A stretch of DNA of 64,000 bases from Arthrobacter sp. CAN_C5 (GTDB lineage: Bacteria > Actinomycetota > Actinomycetes > Actinomycetales > Micrococcaceae): assembly GCF_017875735.1 (NCBI RefSeq), contig NZ_JAGGMZ010000001.1, positions 868,001 to 932,000 of the forward strand, read 5' to 3'. The first letter of the stretch is position 1, and every line of letters starts with the position of its first letter. The notes under the pieces are model-generated. The model saw only the letters and a program-made list of their open reading frames with translations, had not been told where the DNA came from and ran no database searches. Shown here piece after piece: positions 52,422 to 61,900 of this stretch. Position numbers and translations under genes: made by a program.

Positions 52422-52624
52422 GGGATGCTCCTGGAAAATGTGAGTGAACGGAAGCGGGGGATCAATTCCGCCGCTGAATAGAAAGTAGCATTAGCAATCG
52501 GCCAAATACGGGCGTGATTCCTATCCTGTGCAAACACTGCGGTTTGGCCCGTATTGATGCGCCAATCCTTCGCAGATTCCGCACTGTTCCGACCCATACG
52601 GGCGGTCAAGGGCTCAGATCGGGC
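52422..52624 (-). promoter_or_regulatory. Presumed tad operon promoter region with repeated ATACGGGC boxes
   Basis: The sequence ATACGGGC occurs at 52506-52513 and 52596-52603, and inverted as GCCCGTAT at 52547-52554. The first and third form a 9-bp inverted pair AATACGGGC/GCCCGTATT. On the minus strand TTGGCC just after the first box could be a -35 and TCTATT, 17 bp further, a weak -10. The ABC transporter genes end at 52625. Confidence 0.45.
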
Positions 52625-53383
52625 TCAGGTGTAGTGGAAGCTGATCCGGTTTCCATTGATGCTTTGCACATCGATGGGCGTCTCGTAGATCGACGACAGT
52701 ACTTCCGGCTGCATGATGTCGTCGACCGGCCCCTGCCGGACGATCCGGCCGTTGCTCATCGCCACAATCTCGTCCGAATAGACCGAGGCGAAGTTGATGT
52801 CGTGCATGACGAGGACCACGCGTTTTCCCATCTCATCGGCGGCGCGGCGGAGGAGCCGCATAATCTCGACGGCATGCCGAAGATCGAGGTTGTTCAGCGG
52901 CTCATCGAGGAGGACATAGTCAGTGTCCTGCGCCAGCACCATCGCGATGAATGCCCGCTGTCTTTGCCCACCCGAAAGCTCATCAAGAAAACGGGTCTGG
53001 AGCTCCGTCAGGTCGAGGTACGCCAAGGCATTGGCTATCCGCGACTTGTCATCCACTGTCAGCCGGTCCCGGGAGTGGGGGTAGCGTCCGAAAGCTACCA
53101 ATTCGCCGACCGTCAGCCGGGCCGTGAGGAAGTTGTCCTGATGCAGCAGGGCAACCTTCTTCGCCAGGATCCGGCCCGACGTCGTCCTGGTGTTCAGCCC
53201 GTCAATCTCGACAGCGCCCGCATCCATGGTGAGCAGCCGGCCGATGATTGAGAGCACCGTGGACTTGCCAGCCCCATTGGGTCCGATGATCGAGGTCACC
53301 CCGATTCGGCCGAGATCCAGATCGACACTGTCGACCACAGGGACCGACCCGTACGTTTTTGTTACCCCTCGCAGAGTGATCAT
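52625..53383 (-). CDS. ABC transporter ATP-binding protein, iron-siderophore type
   Basis: A 252-residue FepC/YclP-type ATPase. Walker A GPNGAGKST (about residue 36), signature ELSGGQRQRAFIAM, Walker B DYVLLDEP and the switch histidine VMHDINF are all intact. It would power the FecCD-type permeases encoded just upstream. Its start overlaps the permease stop by four bases. No iron-box operator was recognised nearby. Confidence 0.93.
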   Translation of the reverse strand: MITLRGVTKTYGSVPVVDSVDLDLGRIGVTSIIGPNGAGKSTVLSIIGRLLTMDAGAVEIDGLNTRTTSGRILAKKVALLHQDNFLTARLTVGELVAFGRYPHSRDRLTVDDKSRIANALAYLDLTELQTRFLDELSGGQRQRAFIAMVLAQDTDYVLLDEPLNNLDLRHAVEIMRLLRRAADEMGKRVVLVMHDINFASVYSDEIVAMSNGRIVRQGPVDDIMQPEVLSSIYETPIDVQSINGNRISFHYT

Positions 53384-54381
53384 CGGGGTCCCTTTCTGAT
53401 CAGAAGAACGACAAACAGGATGCCACCGACAGATTCGATGATGATGCTCAAGGCGGTGTTGAACCCGAAGACCTGCTCAAGAACGAACTGTCCACCGACG
53501 AGAGCGATAATTCCCAGCAGGACAGTCGCAGGAAGCACCACCAGGTGGCGGCTGGTTCCGGTGAGGCCATAGGCCAGGTTGGCGACGATCAGGCCGAAGA
53601 AGGTGATTGGACCTACCAGGGCGGTCGATACCGACACCAGCACCGCAATGAGCACCAGAATGCCGAGAACTGTTCGGCGGTAATTGACCCCCAGTCCCAC
53701 CGAGTGGTGCTCGCCTAGGCCCAGGACGTCGAACACGGACATCAACCGTGCGCCGACCAGCACGCAAACTAGTACGGCAATAGCCGAGATGACAATGAGG
53801 TCTTCGTTGACGGCGTTGAAGCTGGCGAAGAACGAGTCCTGCAGGACGGCGAAGGCGGCGGGGTCCAGCATGCGCTGGAGGAAACCGGAGATGCTGCGAA
53901 AGAGGACGCCGAGGATAATGCCCACCAGGATCATCAGGTGCAGGCTGCGCCGTGCACCGAAGAAGAGCCAGCTGAAGAGGAGGGTGGAGAAGAGCACCAT
54001 TGCACCCACCTCGAGAAGCCATTTCAGGCGGTCGTCGAACGTCGACAGGGTCAGTGCTCCAAAGCCGAAAACGATTACCGTCTGAATCAGCACATAAAGG
54101 GCATCGAATCCCATGATGGACGGCGTCAGGATCCGGTTGTTGGTGATGGTCTGGAAAAGCACCGTCGATACTCCCACGGCAATGGCAACCAGGACCATCG
54201 CTGCTACTTTGCGGGCCCGGAACGGCACAGCGAAGTCCCAGCTCCCGGTAATGCCGACGGTGAGGAAGCAGATGATGCTGCCGAGTGCCACCGCGCAGAG
54301 GACCACGAGGACCATCGCAGGGCGGGTGAATCGCCGTCGTCGGGCAGTCACTAATGAGGATGTCGACAGATTAGTGGACAC
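53380..54381 (-). CDS. ABC transporter permease, FecCD family (YclO-like)
   Basis: A full-length 333-residue permease with nine to ten hydrophobic segments. The C-terminal cytoplasmic loop and following GPITFFGLIVANLAYGLTG match the FecCD pattern GPIxFxGLxxPHxxR, with Asn-Leu in place of Pro-His as often in the second subunit. The start, GTG at 54381, overlaps the truncated first permease by 11 bases. With an intact partner it would form the siderophore channel. Confidence 0.92.
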   Translation of the reverse strand: MSTNLSTSSLVTARRRRFTRPAMVLVVLCAVALGSIICFLTVGITGSWDFAVPFRARKVAAMVLVAIAVGVSTVLFQTITNNRILTPSIMGFDALYVLIQTVIVFGFGALTLSTFDDRLKWLLEVGAMVLFSTLLFSWLFFGARRSLHLMILVGIILGVLFRSISGFLQRMLDPAAFAVLQDSFFASFNAVNEDLIVISAIAVLVCVLVGARLMSVFDVLGLGEHHSVGLGVNYRRTVLGILVLIAVLVSVSTALVGPITFFGLIVANLAYGLTGTSRHLVVLPATVLLGIIALVGGQFVLEQVFGFNTALSIIIESVGGILFVVLLIRKGPR

Positions 54382-54856
54382 GGCTGGGGCTCCTGAGCAG
54401 GAGGTACAGGAAGATCGCGGCGCCCACTACACCGACCACGACACCCAGCGGGATTTCGTAGGGAAAGCGCACCAGGCGTCCGATCATGTCGCAGAGAAGC
54501 ACGAATCCAGCTCCCAGCACAGCCACCCAGGGCATGGACTTCCGGACGTTGTCGCCCACCATGAGACTCACCACATTGGGGACGACGAGGCCCAGGAACG
54601 GGACGACGCCGGCCGTCACCACCACCACGGCGCTCACAACCGAAACGATCACCAGCCCGAACGTGAGGAGGCGTCCATAGTTAAGCCCCGCGTTCGCCGT
54701 GAACTGCTGGCCGAGCCCGGCAACGGTGAATCTGTTGGCTGCCAGGTAGGCGATGACCGTCATGGCGAACGCAACCCAGAGCAGCTCGTAGCGGCCCCTC
54801 AGGATGCCGGAAAAGTCGCCGGTCATCCACACCCCGAGTGTCTGGAGCAGGTCCAA
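54371..54856 (-). pseudogene. 5'-truncated FecCD-family permease (YclN-like)
   Basis: The 161 codons correspond only to the C-terminal half of a FecCD permease, from DLLQTLGVWMTGDFSG through the GVVPFLGLVVPNVVSLMVG loop to FLYLLLRSP. Normal members have 310 to 340 residues, so the first four or five membrane helices are missing. The open frame continues upstream without a stop but reads as charged, non-membrane sequence. The expected substrate-binding protein gene is also absent. The junction lies about 40 bases from the rplM promoter, which suggests a deletion. Whether a shortened product is made is unknown. Confidence 0.75.
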
Positions 54857-54904
54857 GCCCAGGTACGGCCGGCGTCGTCCAATTTTCTGCCGGTTGATCC
54901 CGCT

Positions 54905-54934
54905 TTGACCTGAGGCACAGCTTCGCGCTAATCT
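54905..54934 (+). promoter_or_regulatory. rplM-rpsI promoter
   Basis: -35 TTGACC (54905-54910), 18-bp spacer and -10 TAATCT (54929-54934). The -35 lies close to the broken end of the truncated permease gene. Confidence 0.65.
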
Positions 54935-54940
54935 TGGTAG

Positions 54941-55152
54941 TCGTTGTGCGTATCCCTCCTCGATACGTCCATGCCCGCGTGGCGACTCGGTTGCAGAGTC
55001 ACCTGGCCCGCGGGGATGGCCGAGATACCCGGGATCACTGGCTTTCAGCCCTCACCTGAAGTTCCGGTAGCGCATGCATAAGCTGAGCTTTCGCGTGGGA
55101 ATCATTTTCCTCTCGTGGAGGCGTCACCGAACAAGAAACGAAGGCAAAAACC
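54941..55152 (+). promoter_or_regulatory. Structured leader of rplM
   Basis: A leader of about 210 bases. CCCGCG (54974-54979) pairs with CGCGGG (55009-55014), and inside it GACTC (54984-54988) pairs with GAGTC (54996-55000). Autogenous L13 leaders exist in other phyla; equivalence here is not shown. No small gene is visible. Confidence 0.45.
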
Positions 55153-55596
55153 GTGCGTACGTACACCCCGAAGCCAGGCGACATCAACCGCCAGTGGCAC
55201 GTCATTGACGCCACCGACGTTGTCCTAGGCCGACTTGCCAGCCAGACCGCAACACTGCTGCGCGGAAAGCACAAGCCGACCTTTGCACCCCATATGGATA
55301 TGGGCGATTTCGTCATCATCATCAACGCCGAGAAGGTAGCCCTCACCGGCGCCAAGCTCGAGCAGAAGCGTGCATACCGCCACTCCGGTTTCCCGGGTGG
55401 CCTCTCGTCAGTCAACTACGCAGAGCTGCTGGAACAGAATCCGGTCCGCGCTGTGGAGAAGGCCATCCGAGGCATGCTTCCCAAGACTTCCCTGGCTGCC
55501 CAGCAGATCGGGAAACTGAAGGTCTACCGCGGTGCCGAGCACCCTCACGCTGCCCAGCAGCCCAAGACCTTCGAAATTACCCAGGTCGCCCAGTAG
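55153..55596 (+). CDS. rplM: Ribosomal protein L13
   Basis: L13 of 147 residues, an early 50S assembly protein. [19 protein letters not shown], the following [19 protein letters not shown] and [20 protein letters not shown], and [10 protein letters not shown] near the end are typical. GTG start. rpsI follows after 41 bases with AAGGAGA. Confidence 0.97.
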   Translation: MRTYTPKPGDINRQWHVIDATDVVLGRLASQTATLLRGKHKPTFAPHMDMGDFVIIINAEKVALTGAKLEQKRAYRHSGFPGGLSSVNYAELLEQNPVRAVEKAIRGMLPKTSLAAQQIGKLKVYRGAEHPHAAQQPKTFEITQVAQ

Positions 55597-55637
55597 TCCT
55601 GGCCACCACACACTAAGAAATTAATTCAAGGAGAACC

Positions 55638-56135
55638 GTGGCTCAGAACACTGAAGAGCTGAATGAACCAACTGAGGAGCTTACGAGCTACACCTCAGAA
55701 ACCGGCGAGACCACCGAGGCAACCGCCAAGGAACGTCCCGCCCTGACCGTCGGCGGCGGAGCCGTCGGCCGTCGCAAGGAAGCAGTTGCACGGGTCCGGC
55801 TCGTCCCCGGTACCGGCAAGTGGGTCGTCAATGGCCGCGAACTGGCCGATTACTTCCCGAACAAGCTGCACCAGCAGGAAGTCAACGATCCGTTCAAGAT
55901 CCTTGAACTTCTCGGCTCCTACGACGTCATCGCCCGTATCCACGGTGGTGGCCCATCCGGCCAGGCTGGTGCGCTTCGCCTCGGCGTCGCCCGTGCCCTG
56001 AACGAGATTGACCGCGAGAACAACCGCGCCATCCTCAAGAAGGCCGGCTTCCTGACCCGCGACGCACGAGTGATCGAGCGTAAGAAGGCTGGTCTGAAGA
56101 AGGCTCGCAAGGCACCTCAGTACTCCAAGCGCTAG
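55638..56135 (+). CDS. rpsI: Ribosomal protein S9
   Basis: S9 of 165 residues, whose C-terminal arginine reaches the P-site tRNA. The core begins near residue 38 ([19 protein letters not shown]) after an acidic Glu and Thr-rich extension typical of actinobacteria, and the end KAPQYSKR is intact. GTG start. A terminator follows. Confidence 0.97.
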   Translation: MAQNTEELNEPTEELTSYTSETGETTEATAKERPALTVGGGAVGRRKEAVARVRLVPGTGKWVVNGRELADYFPNKLHQQEVNDPFKILELLGSYDVIARIHGGGPSGQAGALRLGVARALNEIDRENNRAILKKAGFLTRDARVIERKKAGLKKARKAPQYSKR

Positions 56136-56188
56136 AGCACCGCGTGGATCGGCCCGCTTCCTCAAGCGTGACTGGTCCTGTGTGCTTC

Positions 56189-56226
56189 CCAACGCCCGTC
56201 CGGGTTCCGGACGGGCGTTGGCTGTT
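56189..56226 (+). terminator. Intrinsic terminator after rpsI
   Basis: A perfect 15-bp stem (56189-56203 with 56207-56221) with a three-base loop and a short CTGTTT tail. Confidence 0.85.
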
Positions 56227-56267
56227 TAAGATCGGGATCGTTTCCCCCTGAACTAGGATGTACATCG

Positions 56268-57620
56268 ATGAGTAGATTATTTGGGACCGATGGGGTCCGC
56301 GGACTGGCAAATGAACTGATCACGCCCGAGCTGGCAATGCAGCTGGCACAGGCGGCGGCAGTGGTGCTGGGGCACCGCTTTACCAATGGCAGACGGCCCA
56401 CCGCCGTCATCGCCCGTGACCCCCGCATCAGCGGCGACTTCATTGCCGCAGCAGTGGAGGCCGGCCTGGCCGGGGCGGGCGTTGACGTTTTCGACGCCGG
56501 AATTCTCCCCACGCCTGCCGCAGCGTTCCTCGTGGCGGACCTGGACGCCGATTTCGGTGTCATGATCTCCGCTTCCCACAACGCGGCGCCCGACAATGGC
56601 ATCAAGTTCCTCGCCCGCGGAGGCAAGAAGCTCGATGACAGGATCGAGGACGCCATCGAGCTGGAGCTGACCCGCCCAGCCCTTCGGCCCACCGGGGGTG
56701 ATGTCGGACGGATCCAGCGCTTCGCCGATGCCGAGGACCGCTATGTGGTCCATCTGCTCCAGACCCTCCCCAACCGGCTGGAGGGAGTCAAAGTGGTGCT
56801 CGACTGCGCCAACGGAGCCGCCAGCGGTTGCTCGCCCCAGGTCTTCGCCGATGCGGGCGCCGAGATTGTGGTGATTGGTGCCGACCCCGACGGGATCAAC
56901 ATCAATGACGGGTGCGGGTCCACCCACCTCGGCCCCCTGCAGGCGGCGGTGCTTGAGCATGGCGCGGATCTGGGTATTGCCCACGACGGCGATGCCGACC
57001 GGTGCCTTGCCGTCGACCACGAAGGAAACATCGTTGATGGCGACCAGATCATGGCGATCATGGCCGTGGCGATGAACGCTGCCGGCACACTCAAGGACAA
57101 CACCCTGGTCGCCACGGTGATGAGCAACCTCGGTCTGAAGCTCGCTCTCCGCGAGGCTGGCATCAGCCTCAGGGAAACTGGTGTTGGCGACAGGTATGTG
57201 CTTGAGGGAATGCGCGACGGCGGCTACAGCCTCGGCGGCGAGCAGTCGGGTCACGTCATTTTTGCCGAGTACGCCACTACCGGTGATGGCGTCCTGACCG
57301 GTCTGCAACTGGCGGCCCAGGTCGCGCGGACCGGACGGACGCTCAAGGAGCTGTCCCAGATCATGAACAAGCTTCCCCAGGTGCTGATCAACGTCAAGGG
57401 CGTCGACAAGGGCGCCGTGACCACCAACGAGCATGTCCAGCAGGCAGTCCTCGAAGCGCAGGACGTGCTGGGGGAGACCGGTCGGGTGCTCCTGCGACCA
57501 TCCGGCACCGAGCCCGTGGTGCGGGTCATGGTGGAGGCAGCCGACATGGCAACCGCCCAGCTGACCGCCGACCGCCTCGCCGAGACGGTCTCGCTCCGGC
57601 TGGCTCTGGCCTCAGCGTAG
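56268..57620 (+). CDS. glmM: Phosphoglucosamine mutase
   Basis: A 450-residue mutase that converts glucosamine-6-phosphate to glucosamine-1-phosphate for UDP-GlcNAc and peptidoglycan. The phosphoserine is Ser103 in [15 protein letters not shown], the metal loop is DGDADR, the sugar-binding GEQSGH and the phosphate-binding [12 protein letters not shown] are present. With GlmS, encoded 2.4 kb downstream, it covers two successive steps of amino sugar synthesis. Confidence 0.96.
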   Translation: MSRLFGTDGVRGLANELITPELAMQLAQAAAVVLGHRFTNGRRPTAVIARDPRISGDFIAAAVEAGLAGAGVDVFDAGILPTPAAAFLVADLDADFGVMISASHNAAPDNGIKFLARGGKKLDDRIEDAIELELTRPALRPTGGDVGRIQRFADAEDRYVVHLLQTLPNRLEGVKVVLDCANGAASGCSPQVFADAGAEIVVIGADPDGININDGCGSTHLGPLQAAVLEHGADLGIAHDGDADRCLAVDHEGNIVDGDQIMAIMAVAMNAAGTLKDNTLVATVMSNLGLKLALREAGISLRETGVGDRYVLEGMRDGGYSLGGEQSGHVIFAEYATTGDGVLTGLQLAAQVARTGRTLKELSQIMNKLPQVLINVKGVDKGAVTTNEHVQQAVLEAQDVLGETGRVLLRPSGTEPVVRVMVEAADMATAQLTADRLAETVSLRLALASA

Positions 57621-57673
57621 GTTCGGGCCCCAGGGTCCGCAGCAGACAGCGGCCAGCCTGGAATATCTGCCCC

Positions 57674-58066
57674 TTAGGGGCGGGTCGCCAGACTGTCCCG
57701 GATCTCCGTCAGCAGGGCGATCTGCGGGTCCACGGCAGGCTCCTCCTGCACGATGCCAAGGGTCCGATTGCGGCGCGCGATCATCTTGTTCATGGGCAGC
57801 ACGACGACGAGGTAGATTGCTGCCGCTACGAGCAGGAAGTTGACGATTCCGGTCAGGAGTACCCCGAACATGATGTCGTTCCCATCGATGGTGACCTTCG
57901 CGAAATCATCGAAGTTCGGGGATCCCACCAATGCCGAGATCAGCGGCATGAGAACCGAATCGACGAGTGCGGTGACCACAGCGCCGAAGGCAGAGCCGAG
58001 AACGACGGCGACGGCCAGGTCGACGACGTTTCCCTTCATGATGAATGTCTTGAATCCGTTGAGCAT
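57674..58066 (-). CDS. mscL: Large-conductance mechanosensitive channel
   Basis: A 130-residue MscL that releases solutes on osmotic downshock. NGFKTFIMKGNVVDLAVAVVLGSAFGAVV is the pore helix, the second helix follows the periplasmic loop (FGVLLTGIVNFLLVAAAIYLVV), and the C-terminal helix is intact. Its stop codon sits in the loop of a small GCCCC/GGGGC hairpin (57669-57681). Convergent with glmM. Confidence 0.95.
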   Translation of the reverse strand: MLNGFKTFIMKGNVVDLAVAVVLGSAFGAVVTALVDSVLMPLISALVGSPNFDDFAKVTIDGNDIMFGVLLTGIVNFLLVAAAIYLVVVLPMNKMIARRNRTLGIVQEEPAVDPQIALLTEIRDSLATRP

Positions 58067-58084
58067 CCGCCAAGGATATCTTCG

Positions 58085-58906
58085 CTAGCCGTAGTCGGGC
58101 GCATCGGGCAGCCCGAAGTACTCCTCGAGGGTCTGGACCCCGTCATCCCACATGGAGGTAGAGGTCTCCGCTCCAACGAACCGGTAGTGCCATGACTCGG
58201 CGAGAAACCCGGTGGTGTCCTGGCGACCCTCCGGGTACCGCAGGATGAAGCCGAACCTGTGGGCGTTCTCCGCTGCCCAGGCTGCTGCGGCTGTCTCCGC
58301 AAAACATGATCGGAGGGTACAGGCGCCGTCGTCCTGCCCGATGTCGAAGGCCAGCCCGGTCTGGTGTTCCGAGAAACCGGGGCGGGCCGAGTAGTTGTCG
58401 GCGTTCTCAGCACTGCCATTAAGGCTCACCCAGTAGTTATAGGTATCCACCTGCACCGGATAGGAGCGGTAACCGCTCACGAGGGTGAGTCCGACGTCGT
58501 CGGCGGCTGCCGCTGCGTACATCTCCTCCACCGCCTGCGCGGCGTCGGGGCGCAACGTGGCATTTGCCTGGTCGACGGCGAGGGCCACCGCGGGCAGGAC
58601 CAGATCGTCGGGTACGTAGTCGATCGGGTCAAGGGGACGGCGCTTGTTGACGACGACGGTCACGGCGGCGGGGTCGGCGAACGCGTCCGCCACGACAGAC
58701 GGGACGGAGTTGGTCGCGGGAGCGGAGGGGGCAGGGCCCGCAGACGACGGCGCCCGTTGGGCGGGCGCGGGGATCTCCCCGACGGTAAGGCTGGGGATCT
58801 CCGACGTTGCAGGGTCCGGGTCGGTTGCCCCGCAGCCGGACAGGACGGCGGCAAGGACGATGGCGGCTGCCAGGAGCCCTCGCACGGGCCGCCGGGACTG
58901 GCTCAC
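58085..58906 (-). CDS. D-alanyl-D-alanine carboxypeptidase lipoprotein, VanY/M15 family
   Basis: A 273-residue secreted lipoprotein: signal peptide with lipobox VLSGC (lipidated Cys25), a Pro, Ala and Ser-rich linker to about residue 90, then an M15B peptidase domain. SGYRSYPVQ, the zinc ligands in [12 protein letters not shown] and the WHYRFVG histidine are present. It trims the terminal D-alanine of peptidoglycan at the outer membrane face. Its start overlaps the coaA stop by four bases, so the two share a transcript although their functions differ. Confidence 0.92.
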   Translation of the reverse strand: MSQSRRPVRGLLAAAIVLAAVLSGCGATDPDPATSEIPSLTVGEIPAPAQRAPSSAGPAPSAPATNSVPSVVADAFADPAAVTVVVNKRRPLDPIDYVPDDLVLPAVALAVDQANATLRPDAAQAVEEMYAAAAADDVGLTLVSGYRSYPVQVDTYNYWVSLNGSAENADNYSARPGFSEHQTGLAFDIGQDDGACTLRSCFAETAAAAWAAENAHRFGFILRYPEGRQDTTGFLAESWHYRFVGAETSTSMWDDGVQTLEEYFGLPDAPDYG

Positions 58907-59913
58907 GTCTTCCGCAGCAGCATTCGCCGCACCGAGTGGTCGGCTTCCTTGGTGAGGACCAGTTGCGCCCGCCCGCGGGTGGGGAGCACATTGTCCATCA
59001 GGTTGGGCTCATTGATCCGCTTCCAGATCCCGAGGGCGGTTTCCTTCGCCTCATCGTCGGTCAGCGACGCGTACCGGTGGAAGTACGACTGCGGATTGGC
59101 GAACGCGCCGGTCCTCAGGGACTGGAACCGCTGCACATACCACTGCTCAATGTAGGAGGTCTTGGCGTCCACATAGATGGAAAAGTCGAAAAAGTCGCTG
59201 AGCGCCAGGCCGGACCGGCCATCCGCCCGGGTGCGGGCGGGGGCGAGCACGTTCAGGCCCTCGACGATCAGGACATCCGGCCGCCGGACCACCACCTCCC
59301 GGTCCGGGACAATGTCGTACGAAAGGTGGGAGTACCACGGTGCCCGCACTTCCTCGGCACCGCTCTTGACCTCGCTGACGAACCTGAGCAGGCGCCGCCG
59401 GTCGTAGGACTCGGGGAAACCCTTCCGCTGCATCAAACCGCGTCGTTGCAGCTCGGCATTGGGGTACAGGAACCCGTCGGTGGTCACCAGCTCCACATTG
59501 GGGGTGTCCGGCCAGCGGCTGAGCAGTTCCCGGAGCACGCGGGCGGTGGTTGATTTGCCGACGGCGACCGAGCCGGCCACGCCGATGACAAAGGGGGTGC
59601 GGGTGCGTTGCTCGCCCAGGAAGGTGGTGGTCGCGGCATGCAGTTCCCCTGCGGCGGCGACGTACAGGTAGAGGAGCCGGGAGAGGGGAAGATAGACCTC
59701 ACGTACCTCGTCGAGGTTGAGCTCATCGCCCAAGCCTTTCAGCCGCAGGATGTCTTCCAGGCCCAGAGGTGAGGTGATTTCGTTGGAAAGCCGGGCCCAG
59801 GTCTGCCGGTCGAGTTCGACAAACGGTGTGAAATTGCTCTCCGCACCATTGGTTGCGGCCTCCCCGGCATTTGATTCGTTCACCATAGGAATTGTGCCTG
59901 TTGGTGCGGCCAT
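58903..59913 (-). CDS. coaA: Pantothenate kinase, type I
   Basis: A 336-residue kinase that phosphorylates pantothenate, the first step of coenzyme A synthesis. The P-loop [12 protein letters not shown] is preceded by the family-specific [16 protein letters not shown] start, and [21 protein letters not shown] and [13 protein letters not shown] are conserved. ATG 59913 has AAGGAG 11 bases upstream; ATG 59886 would shorten it by nine residues. Divergent from glmS. Confidence 0.95.
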   Translation of the reverse strand: MAAPTGTIPMVNESNAGEAATNGAESNFTPFVELDRQTWARLSNEITSPLGLEDILRLKGLGDELNLDEVREVYLPLSRLLYLYVAAAGELHAATTTFLGEQRTRTPFVIGVAGSVAVGKSTTARVLRELLSRWPDTPNVELVTTDGFLYPNAELQRRGLMQRKGFPESYDRRRLLRFVSEVKSGAEEVRAPWYSHLSYDIVPDREVVVRRPDVLIVEGLNVLAPARTRADGRSGLALSDFFDFSIYVDAKTSYIEQWYVQRFQSLRTGAFANPQSYFHRYASLTDDEAKETALGIWKRINEPNLMDNVLPTRGRAQLVLTKEADHSVRRMLLRKT

Positions 59914-59982
59914 AAGCGAACTTACTCCTTACCCGGGGGCCCCGCGCGGGCCCGGCTGCAGCTGTTACCTCGCCGCTGACGG

Positions 59983-59988
59983 TACTCT
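59983..59988 (+). promoter_or_regulatory. Candidate -10 for a leaderless glmS mRNA
   Basis: TACTCT ends seven bases before the glmS ATG, with no ribosome-binding site between. No clear -35 was found. Confidence 0.4.
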
Positions 59989-59995
59989 TAAACCC

Positions 59996-61894
59996 ATGTG
60001 TGGAATCGTAGGCTACGTAGGCCGGTCATCAGTGTCATCCGACGGAACAGCAGCGACGCATGGCGCGCTGGACGTTGTCATGGAGGGGCTGCGGCGTCTC
60101 GAATACCGGGGGTATGACTCGGCTGGGGTAGCAGTACTGACTCCTTCCGGTATCGCATCACGGAAGAAGGCAGGCAAGCTCAGCAACCTGATCGGCGAGC
60201 TGGAGGCCAGCCCCCTGCCAGCGTCGATGACCGGGATTGGCCATACCCGCTGGGCCACCCACGGGGCACCGAACGACCTCAATGCCCACCCGCACCTCGC
60301 CGACAACGGGCGACTGGCCGTCATCCACAACGGCATCATCGAGAACTTTGCTGAACTGAAGGCAACTCTGCTGGAGCAGGGCGAAACGTTCCTCTCGGAG
60401 ACCGACACCGAAGTGGCGGCTACCCTGCTGGGCAGCATTTACCGGGAGCTCGCGCTCGCCGGTGACACCGACCCACTGAGCAATGCCATGCGTCAGGCCA
60501 GCCAGCGCCTGGAGGGTGCTTTCACCCTGCTCGCCGTGCACGAGGATTCCCCGGGCGTCGTCGTCGCCGCCCGGCGCAATTCGCCGCTCGTCGTCGGTCT
60601 CGGTGACGGAGAGAACTTCCTCGGCTCCGACGTGTCAGGCTTCATCGACTTCACCCGGCGCGCCGTCGAACTCGGGCAGGACCAGGTTGTCACTATCACC
60701 CCCGACGAGGTCATCATCACCGACTTCTTCGGGGCTCCCGCCGTCGGCAAGGAATTCCACGTCGACTGGGATGCGGCGGCAGCCGAGAAGGGCGGTTACC
60801 CGTCCTTCATGGAGAAGGAAATCAATGACCAGCCCGACGCCGTCGGCCAGACCCTGCTCGGGCGTTCCGACGCCCAGGGCCGCCTGGTGCTCGACGAGCT
60901 GCGCATCGACGAGTCGATCCTGCGCTCGGTCGACAAGATTGTGGTTCTCGCCTGTGGCACGTCGGCCTACGCGGGGCAGGTGGCGAAGTACGCCATCGAG
61001 CACTGGTGCAGGATCCCCACCGAGGTGGAGCTGTCCCACGAGTTCCGGTACCGGGATCCGATCGTCAACGAGAAGACCCTGGTGGTCGCCATCTCCCAGT
61101 CCGGGGAAACCATGGATACCCTGATGGCGGTGCGGTACGCCCGCGAGCAGGGCGCCAAGGTGGTCGCGATCTGTAACACTAACGGCTCCACCATCCCGCG
61201 CGAATCCGACGCCGTCCTCTACACCCACGCCGGCCCCGAAATCGCCGTCGCCTCGACGAAGGCGTTCCTGGCGCAGATCACCGCCGCCTACCTGCTGGGC
61301 CTGTACCTCGCCCAGCTGCGCGGCAACAAGTTCGGCGACGAAATCGCTGCGGTCCTCGCCGACCTGGCCGAAATGCCGGCGAAGATCCAGAACATCCTGG
61401 ACAACGCTGACAAGGTCAAGAAGCTCGCCCGCGACATGTCCGACGCCAAGTCGGTGCTCTTCCTGGGCCGGCACGTCGGTTTCCCTGTCGCGATGGAGGG
61501 TGCGCTGAAGCTGAAGGAACTGGCCTACATCCACGCCGAAGGATTCGCGGCAGGAGAGCTCAAGCACGGCCCGATCGCGCTGATCGAGGACGGCCAGCCT
61601 GTCGTTGTCGTTGTCCCGTCACCGCACGGCAGGGATTCGCTGCACGCCAAGGTGGTCTCCAACATCCAGGAGATTCGCGCCCGCGGTGCCATCACCATCG
61701 TCATCGCCGAGGAGGGGGACACCTCGGTCGAGGCGTACGCCGAGCACGTCTTCTATGTGCCGCAGACCCCCACCCTGCTTGCGCCGCTGCTGACGACCGT
61801 CCCGCTCCAGATTTTCGCCTGCGAGCTGGCCTCTGCGAAGGGGTACGACGTCGATCAGCCCCGCAACCTGGCCAAGTCAGTCACCGTTGAGTAG
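59996..61894 (+). CDS. glmS: Glutamine-fructose-6-phosphate aminotransferase
   Basis: A 632-residue enzyme making glucosamine-6-phosphate from fructose-6-phosphate and glutamine. The mature N-terminal nucleophile is Cys2 (MCGIVGYVG), which fixes the start at 59996 although the frame is open further upstream. The glutaminase domain reaches about residue 240; two SIS sugar-isomerase domains follow (CGTSAYAGQVAKY, ISQSGETMDT, GRHVGFPVAMEGALKLKE) up to the closing KSVTVE. acpS begins six bases after the stop, so glmS-acpS-nnr may form an operon. Confidence 0.97.
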   Translation: MCGIVGYVGRSSVSSDGTAATHGALDVVMEGLRRLEYRGYDSAGVAVLTPSGIASRKKAGKLSNLIGELEASPLPASMTGIGHTRWATHGAPNDLNAHPHLADNGRLAVIHNGIIENFAELKATLLEQGETFLSETDTEVAATLLGSIYRELALAGDTDPLSNAMRQASQRLEGAFTLLAVHEDSPGVVVAARRNSPLVVGLGDGENFLGSDVSGFIDFTRRAVELGQDQVVTITPDEVIITDFFGAPAVGKEFHVDWDAAAAEKGGYPSFMEKEINDQPDAVGQTLLGRSDAQGRLVLDELRIDESILRSVDKIVVLACGTSAYAGQVAKYAIEHWCRIPTEVELSHEFRYRDPIVNEKTLVVAISQSGETMDTLMAVRYAREQGAKVVAICNTNGSTIPRESDAVLYTHAGPEIAVASTKAFLAQITAAYLLGLYLAQLRGNKFGDEIAAVLADLAEMPAKIQNILDNADKVKKLARDMSDAKSVLFLGRHVGFPVAMEGALKLKELAYIHAEGFAAGELKHGPIALIEDGQPVVVVVPSPHGRDSLHAKVVSNIQEIRARGAITIVIAEEGDTSVEAYAEHVFYVPQTPTLLAPLLTTVPLQIFACELASAKGYDVDQPRNLAKSVTVE

Positions 61895-61900
61895 TCGCCG

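Noticed and set aside
59717-59995. Upstream extension of glmS by 93 codons
   Set aside because: GlmS needs Cys directly after the initiator Met, which fixes the start at 59996. The extension is antisense to coaA.
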